The notes under the pieces: generated by a model
What the model saw: only the letters and a program-made list of their open reading frames with translations
What the model was told of the DNA's origin: nothing
Databases searched by the model: none
In this document: in pieces, positions 58,262 through 64,000 of the stretch
Layout: each line of letters begins with the position of its first letter
How positions within the stretch are numbered: position 1 is the first letter of the stretch
Made by a program: the position numbers and the translations under genes
Source of the DNA: Hyphodiscus hymeniophilus
Lineage: Eukaryota > Ascomycota > Leotiomycetes > Helotiales > Hyphodiscaceae
Assembly (NCBI GenBank): GCA_016508695.1
Contig: VNKQ01000009.1
Span: forward strand, 1,426,001 to 1,490,000
Direction: 5' to 3'
DNA length: 64,000 nucleotides

Positions 58262-61200
58262 ATGGCTCGTGGGAATGTCGATACAGCGAGAAATCTCACT
58301 CTCAGCAATGCGATTGAGGATATCAAAGGTTCGACTATAAGGCAGCGCGATGAGGGGTTAAGAAGTAGGTAGAAAGCTCCACCAATGTCATCAACAAGTG
58401 GTTGGTTCTGATTATATGTATAGGTCTCAGAGAACTGTTTGCAAAGGCAGAGAATATGTATGCGCCTTCCCTCTCTTGATGTCATGCTCTGACGAAGAGT
58501 ACAGAAACGTCCTTACAGACAGTGCATACCATTCAATCTTCGAAGAGCTCTTCCGAGTCGTCCTCTCCGAGAAACACTCCGTCTCTTCTGCGAAAAAGAC
58601 CACGAAAGTTTCCGCCATCTCACGGCTGCGGGCATGTGCCGATGCAGTACGCATTGTTGCTCAATCTGGAGCCCCAAAGTTGAAAGCGAAGTCTGTGGAG
58701 TCGGTGGTCGACCACATTATTCAAACACTTCCTAACGCAGATGGCGAATACTGTGAACATATTGCCCAACATTACCTCAAAACTCTCTGTATTGTCTTCG
58801 AACGTGGAGCCAACGTCGAATATTTGAAACAAAAGACTTGGAATGACACAGTAGAGTTTTGTTTACAGGGTCTCAACCAATATCTTGGTGACAATGAAGC
58901 CGATCCGTCTGATTTGGCTCGCAGTCTTTCTGGTCACGGAACAAATCGTTTCTCTGGATCGTTGGCGAACTCCAGTGTTAACGGCCGGAGTCAAAGCCAA
59001 AGTGGTCCTGTGTCGAGGCAAAACGCTGAAGATTTATTGCAAGCTTTATCGTGTCTCGTGACTGCCTCCAACGCTCCCCTTTCTCAGAGGTGCGATGAGA
59101 TTGCAGACACCATTATATCCATTCTGAGCGCACACGGCTCTACTGTAAGCCGGCTACAGAAGATAGCCTTTTCTATTTTGAACGCAATTCTCTCTGTTAC
59201 TCGGGAAGACCGACTTTCTCTCTCAAAGGCTATTGCCCAGGAAGCAGTTCCAGTAATTTGTCGATTTTGGCAGGGGAAGTCTGTCGCTAAAGACGAGATG
59301 CTGAGCTCGGTAAGAGATGAGATGCTAATTTTCTTGTTCTTGACGCATCTACATCTAGAGCGAAGTATTCTGGAGGAGATCAATGGCGTTGCTTCGAACC
59401 TAAGTGATCTCTTAGAAGTTATGAGAGCAGAATATGCTCGACGGTCAGAGCGAGATCAGCTTCAATTGGAGGATATCGACATATCAGATATTGGCTCAGT
59501 GGGGGCGGACGCAACGCCCTTTCGAATGCACGATTTCCGACTTCGACTTCACAATATCCGAGCGGAGCGCAACTGGGCAAACTTACAAGTCATCGGAATT
59601 TTGGAACGACTTGTAAGAATAGGTGATCAACAAAAAGACCATTCGAAAGAGATGATGGATGGCGATACAGACAAACATCCTCGAAAGCGCCGAAGAACTG
59701 ATCACACTTGGGACCGTCTCATTACTCCCCTAAAGTCTGATGATGACAATGCGCGCCTAGCCGGACTACAATTAATACCATTCGTACTACAACAATCGCA
59801 CCTTTCGGCCGCGACACTGGGCGACCTCCTCGATCAACTCAGCGTGTGTGCATCGGATAAGAGCGGGAATGTTGCTTCTTGGGCACTGCTGGCAATTGCA
59901 AGGTAAGGATCCAGATAAATGGCCTTCGATAATGTCAGCTGAATAATAGTATAGCTGTACCAATCAACCGGCAGCTAAAGAAGGCGTAATGGTAGACTCG
60001 CTACAACTATGGCACATCGGTGCTCGAGCTTTGACATATTCCGCCACTTGTCGAGCTGCATCATCTCAACTTCATGCGATGCTTGCAAGAGGAGTCGTGC
60101 AATACCATGATGTTGGCGAGGATGTAGAAGCAATAATCACTGCTGCTGATACCAGTGGCCCAGTGCTTCTTTGTGACTCAAGCATTTTTTTAATGATGCA
60201 TCTTCTGAATGTGCGAGTCACGGAAGTCCCTGGAGCGAGTCTCGTGGCTTGCTCCCACGCCACTCGCTGGCTGCTGTCACGCTGGAATCCAGGTATTTGG
60301 CCACATGAGTGCAAGTTGTGAGCATTGCTGATGTGCTTTAGCCGAAAGGACCTTCGCTGTTCAATCCGCGGTCCATGTCGCGCCTGTATATCTTGTGGAT
60401 CTTCTTAGGACGAGCTTAGGATTGCCCAGACTAGCAGTGTCTATGCCAACAACAACGATAAGCGGTCTGGTTGCACAAGCATGGGAATTGCATGTATTGA
60501 CTCAAGATGTTGTACGGTATCTTCTCCTACTTGATGAACATCTACCGTCAACGAAATCATCGGACTGTGCATCATGCCCTGCCCATCCCACAGGGAATAA
60601 CGATTTCCGAGTTCAAGACACTGGACATTTCCAGTCAATTCGAAAACTCATTTTAGAGCTCACTTTCCCTAAACTAAGCGACCTCCTTCAAATTTGGCAG
60701 AAGCATAACGAGGATCGCTCATCGCCGGTCTCGGCAGACGCTCTTCGACGTACCATTGATGCCTGCATTACCTTGTTACTGTTGATGCCACACTATGAAG
60801 ATGCCGGATCGCCACAACTGAATAGATTCCAGACAGACCTCCACAGTCTTATCCTTGAGATGTTGAGATCCCTTAATGAGTCGGAAAATCGAGATTTCAA
60901 AGGCTCCCAGACACTATTCGAGACAGTTCTTCAGTCTGTTCAGCCTTACCTGCCTCCCTGCGGATCCAGCACAATCGCCCAGTTACTTGACAAGACACCT
61001 GACTTGCAACGATTTTTCGTTCAAGTTGCGGAGGTATTTGATCGGCGCAGATCAGGTCTTACGCCTTTAGCTGTAGAGGATGGCGGAGATTTGATGGACA
61101 TGGATGATGATTTTGGCACCCAGCAGAGTCATGGGAGAGCGGAGGGACAGAAACTTGCTATGCCTCGCCATGATCTCCCTCTTCAAAGTAGTTCGGAGTC

Positions 61201-64000
61201 TTTCTACACAATCGCCACCTGCCGCCTGATGTTGCTGGCTGCCATGGGCGATATTTCAGACATTGCAGGGCTTGTCCCGGTTTCGTTCATAGACGGACTG
61301 CTCTCCATGGAGAATGAGGAGCTTCTGTCTTGTCGTGGCCTGCTGATGGAACTCCTCCAATCAGATCTTACAATAGACGAAGGAGATGCTGCCCGGCTCG
61401 TTCGCCACCTCGGAGAACAAATTCTTGGGTCCGACGAGTATGGCCGGAGCGAAATAGCTCTGGGTCTTCTCTTAGATGTTCTCGTTGGACTGGGCCCTCT
61501 CTGGGTTGCAGCGGCGCATGGGAGTGCACTGGCTGACGATGCCTCCCAGTTGTATGCATGGTTTATTACAAAAGCTCTTCCCAAAGACATTGCTTCACCT
61601 GCAGTCTTGAAAGGCATTGCGAGATTGCTCATTCTTCTTATGCGAATTGATGACGAGCCTGGGATTGTTCCTTCCCTGCCGTCACCGCGAACCAGTCTCT
61701 TCGAAATCCTTTCCAAAGCAAACTCTTCGGCTCAGTTTTACATAGGAAAACAGCTTCCAGAGATATTCGAACTTTACACTTTAGCAAAGCACGATGAGGT
61801 GTTGGTAGACTTGCTTGAAAATCTCCCATCAGACCCCGAGCGCTTAGAAGGTATGGCATTAAGATTGTTCGTGCTGGCAAAGCTAGCTTCGACTTGGCCG
61901 ACTTTACTGCGCCGGTGCATCTATCATATCTTCGAAACCCCAGGCAAGATATCCGATTGTATTGAATACGCCGCTCGATGCTTGAGCAATGTATCTTCGG
62001 AGTTGAAACTCGATAGTCCACGAGAGCTGTTTCAATTATTTTCGCCACAGCTCCTCTTCACTTGGTTAGAGTTCGAGCCTCTTACAGAAATTCCATTTCA
62101 AATTTTTGGATATACTAGTCTCAAGGACCTGATTGCGGATTCCCAGGAAGAAGCTGCAGCATTGATGGTCATGCGAGGCCAAAATGACGCAGTGAGCACG
62201 TTGTCAGGCATTGCTAACATGAGCGAGGCTGAGCTCCTCCGCCATAGTTTCACGAAGGTGTTAGGATACTCAGTTGCTGGCGACATAGCTTCCAACCCCA
62301 CCATGAACATTGGCCCTAATGAGAGCCATACGAAGAAATGCCTGGGCGAGGACGTCTACTTTGAGTCTGTCAACTTGCACTTTACGGACATTATTTCTCT
62401 TCTGTTCAATTCGCTAGATCATGGAGACGCTGAAAGATACCTCAAGAAGCAAAAGGAATATGTGCCAGCGGCCCAAATAATGGCGGAAATCAAGTCCATA
62501 AGCTCGTCTAAAGTAACTTTGCCCCCGAACCAACAGCCGATCTTCAGAGTGAAGAACTTAATTGCTGCGATCCACCGTCTGTGCTCTAGAACCCCTTACG
62601 AGCCTACGACCTTATTCACTCCTCCATTGATCGTTTCCATCGCTAGGAAGCTTCTTAGCACCGTCCACCCCGCGCTTGGCTCCCTTCATGCCTGCTCAAT
62701 TCTGAGAAAGCTACGGATTCTGATCTCCCTTTCGGGTGCAGCAGCAACGGACGGCTATCCTCTAGAGATGCTTCTTCACTCAATCAGACCGTTTATCACT
62801 GACGCAGAGTGTGCTGACGATGCAATTGGCATCGTACAATATTTGATTGATCGAGGCTCAGAATACCTCCACAAAGCACCATCTTTTGTGGCAGGCCTTA
62901 CTCTATCGATATTTGGTTCTTTAAGAGCTTTTCTCAACACACCCCCGGCCAGTACCACCCAAGAGAGCCAGTACAGAGAAACAATGTCCAGAGCTCAAAA
63001 GTTTCATGCTTGGGTGGGGAACTTCATTAAAAAGTACAATCCCTCTTCAGTAGAAGCGGAACTGAAGTCCAACTTCCGTGCACTGGTTCAATCCGGCTTC
63101 AAAATTGGTTCGGTTGGTAATGCTGAGATTAATACAGCAGAGAGTGACTTACTCTTCCGCCTGTTAGAAGATGAAAAAGCTGGAGGATTTCTTCTTAGCC
63201 GCCCCTCCAGAGAGCTTGCGTTCAAAATGCTTTGCTCTGACTTCCAGGTCCCAGCTTCGTTTCGGGTAGACATCTTAGGGAGCGATAATCTCGCCGTTGA
63301 GAACGCCACGGTGGTGTGGAAATCCTGCAGAGGCGAGTCCACAAGCAAGGAGTATTTGTCCTGGGCGGCCAGGGTTCTTGGAAGAGCGTTTGCTGCATCT
63401 GGCCATGTTAGTGAAGCCCTTCTGCAGGAATCTACGCTGTCACAAATCGAGGAACTTGGAGTGGCGTTAAACGATCCAGCAGCCTCGCAAGCCTGCATCT
63501 TGGGAATAGTGCAAAGTCTTACTTTAGGACATGATCGATCCACTGCTGGACTGGCCGAAATTGCCTTACGACTCATCGTCACTCATGCCGACGAGGATCT
63601 AGAGCGTGTCTGCAATAAGATTCTCCCACAAACACTCAACGTTGCCTCAAGATGGTTACCATATCTTACCCCCCCGTCTGACACCCCAAATATCATGGGA
63701 GTGTCGGGGACGGCCAAGGATTCATTTACAGCAGACGCAATCTTGCGACCATGTTGGCCTCGCGATGTGGCTACATTTCTGGCATGTTCTATGCCTGATA
63801 ATCCTTTGCTTATAGCATTAGTGCCACTACTCCGTGAAGTTCCCTCGTTTGCGGGGCGAGTCTTCGCCTTTGTCCTTCATATCGTCCTATCGACCCCATC
63901 CAAATGCCAGCTTTCCATCAAGAAAAAGATCTCGCATGCATTTACAATCTGGTTTGACGAAGCAAAGGCTGCCGGCAAAGACAACCTGAAGATGGTCATC
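58262..64000 (+). CDS. TEL1: Serine/threonine kinase Tel1 (ATM), N-terminal part, cut by window end
   Basis: PI3K-like checkpoint kinase acting at DNA breaks and telomeres with the Mre11 complex. Exons seen: 58262-58364, 58424-58457, 58505-59902, 59955-60292, and 60342 to the window end, which stays open in one frame; 1844 codons so far, while Tel1 is typically near 2900, so FAT, kinase and FATC domains lie outside. The N-terminal TAN region reads NLTLSNAIEDIKGSTIRQRDEGLR, then via a 34-base micro-exon RSLRELFAKAENI, and VLTDSAYHSIFEELFR, matching the Tel1/ATM-specific motif. HEAT-like helices follow (AIASCTNQPAAKEG at a splice join). The start ATG 58262 is the first after an in-frame TAG. 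A KRRR basic patch near residue 450 may be a nuclear signal. Confidence 0.9.

Noticed and set aside
61204..61716. 170-codon minus-strand frame
   Set aside because: Antisense shadow of TEL1 exon 5, which is continuously open on the plus strand.

Overview
The window is nuclear DNA from a filamentous ascomycete (Pezizomycotina). The signs are genes broken by short GT-AG introns (mostly 41-110 bp, often with CTAAC/CTAAT-like branch sites), fungus-specific families (siderophore transporter, HET-domain protein, Fungal_trans regulators, Rds1-like ferritin-fold protein) and a lone 5S rRNA gene away from any rDNA array. The protein sequences would fit a Leotiomycete-like fungus, but that placement is only an impression. 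All exon models were built by hand from splice signals and frame continuity; every complete multi-exon model closes to a whole number of codons.

Layout. 1-4.4 kb holds three transporters: the end of a siderophore-iron MFS gene, a DMT/EamA carrier and a monocarboxylate-type MFS carrier. 4.7-13.2 kb is gene-poor. It has one unrecognised two-exon gene whose start codon abuts an 85-91 bp minisatellite, diverged copies of that repeat, a decayed SNF2-helicase-like fragment, a dispersed 5S rRNA gene and a small secreted two-cysteine protein. 13.2-17.1 kb is a Cdc25-type RasGEF with SH3, WW-like, RasGEF_N and RasGEF domains. About 6.7 kb without a recognisable gene follows, ending at a C2H2/Fungal_trans transcription factor (23.8-26.4 kb). 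Then come a GPI-type GH16 glycosidase and a BTB/POZ protein.

32-41 kb is a housekeeping block: SPB1 (60S rRNA methyltransferase), a divergent CDT2 homologue (WD40 substrate receptor) and, facing it, a cullin-4 homologue. The last two encode partners of one ubiquitin ligase, CRL4-Cdt2, which destroys replication factors on PCNA. 41-51.8 kb returns to accessory content: an AT-rich relic with inverted repeats, an Rds1-like secreted protein, a HET-domain protein, a Fungal_trans_2 regulator and a divergently transcribed bZIP factor. 52.2-64 kb is again housekeeping: nucleoporin NUP192 (eight exons) and, divergent from it, the 5' two-thirds or so of the checkpoint kinase gene TEL1/ATM, which runs off the window. 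A short candidate gene with a mitochondrial-presequence-like start may lie in the TEL1-NUP192 spacer.

No biosynthetic cluster, CRISPR array or clearly new multi-gene system was found. The observations most worth following are the CDT2-CUL4 linkage with a PIP-box-like motif in the CDT2 N-terminus, the minisatellite at a start codon, the candidate small spacer gene and the effector-like secreted protein.
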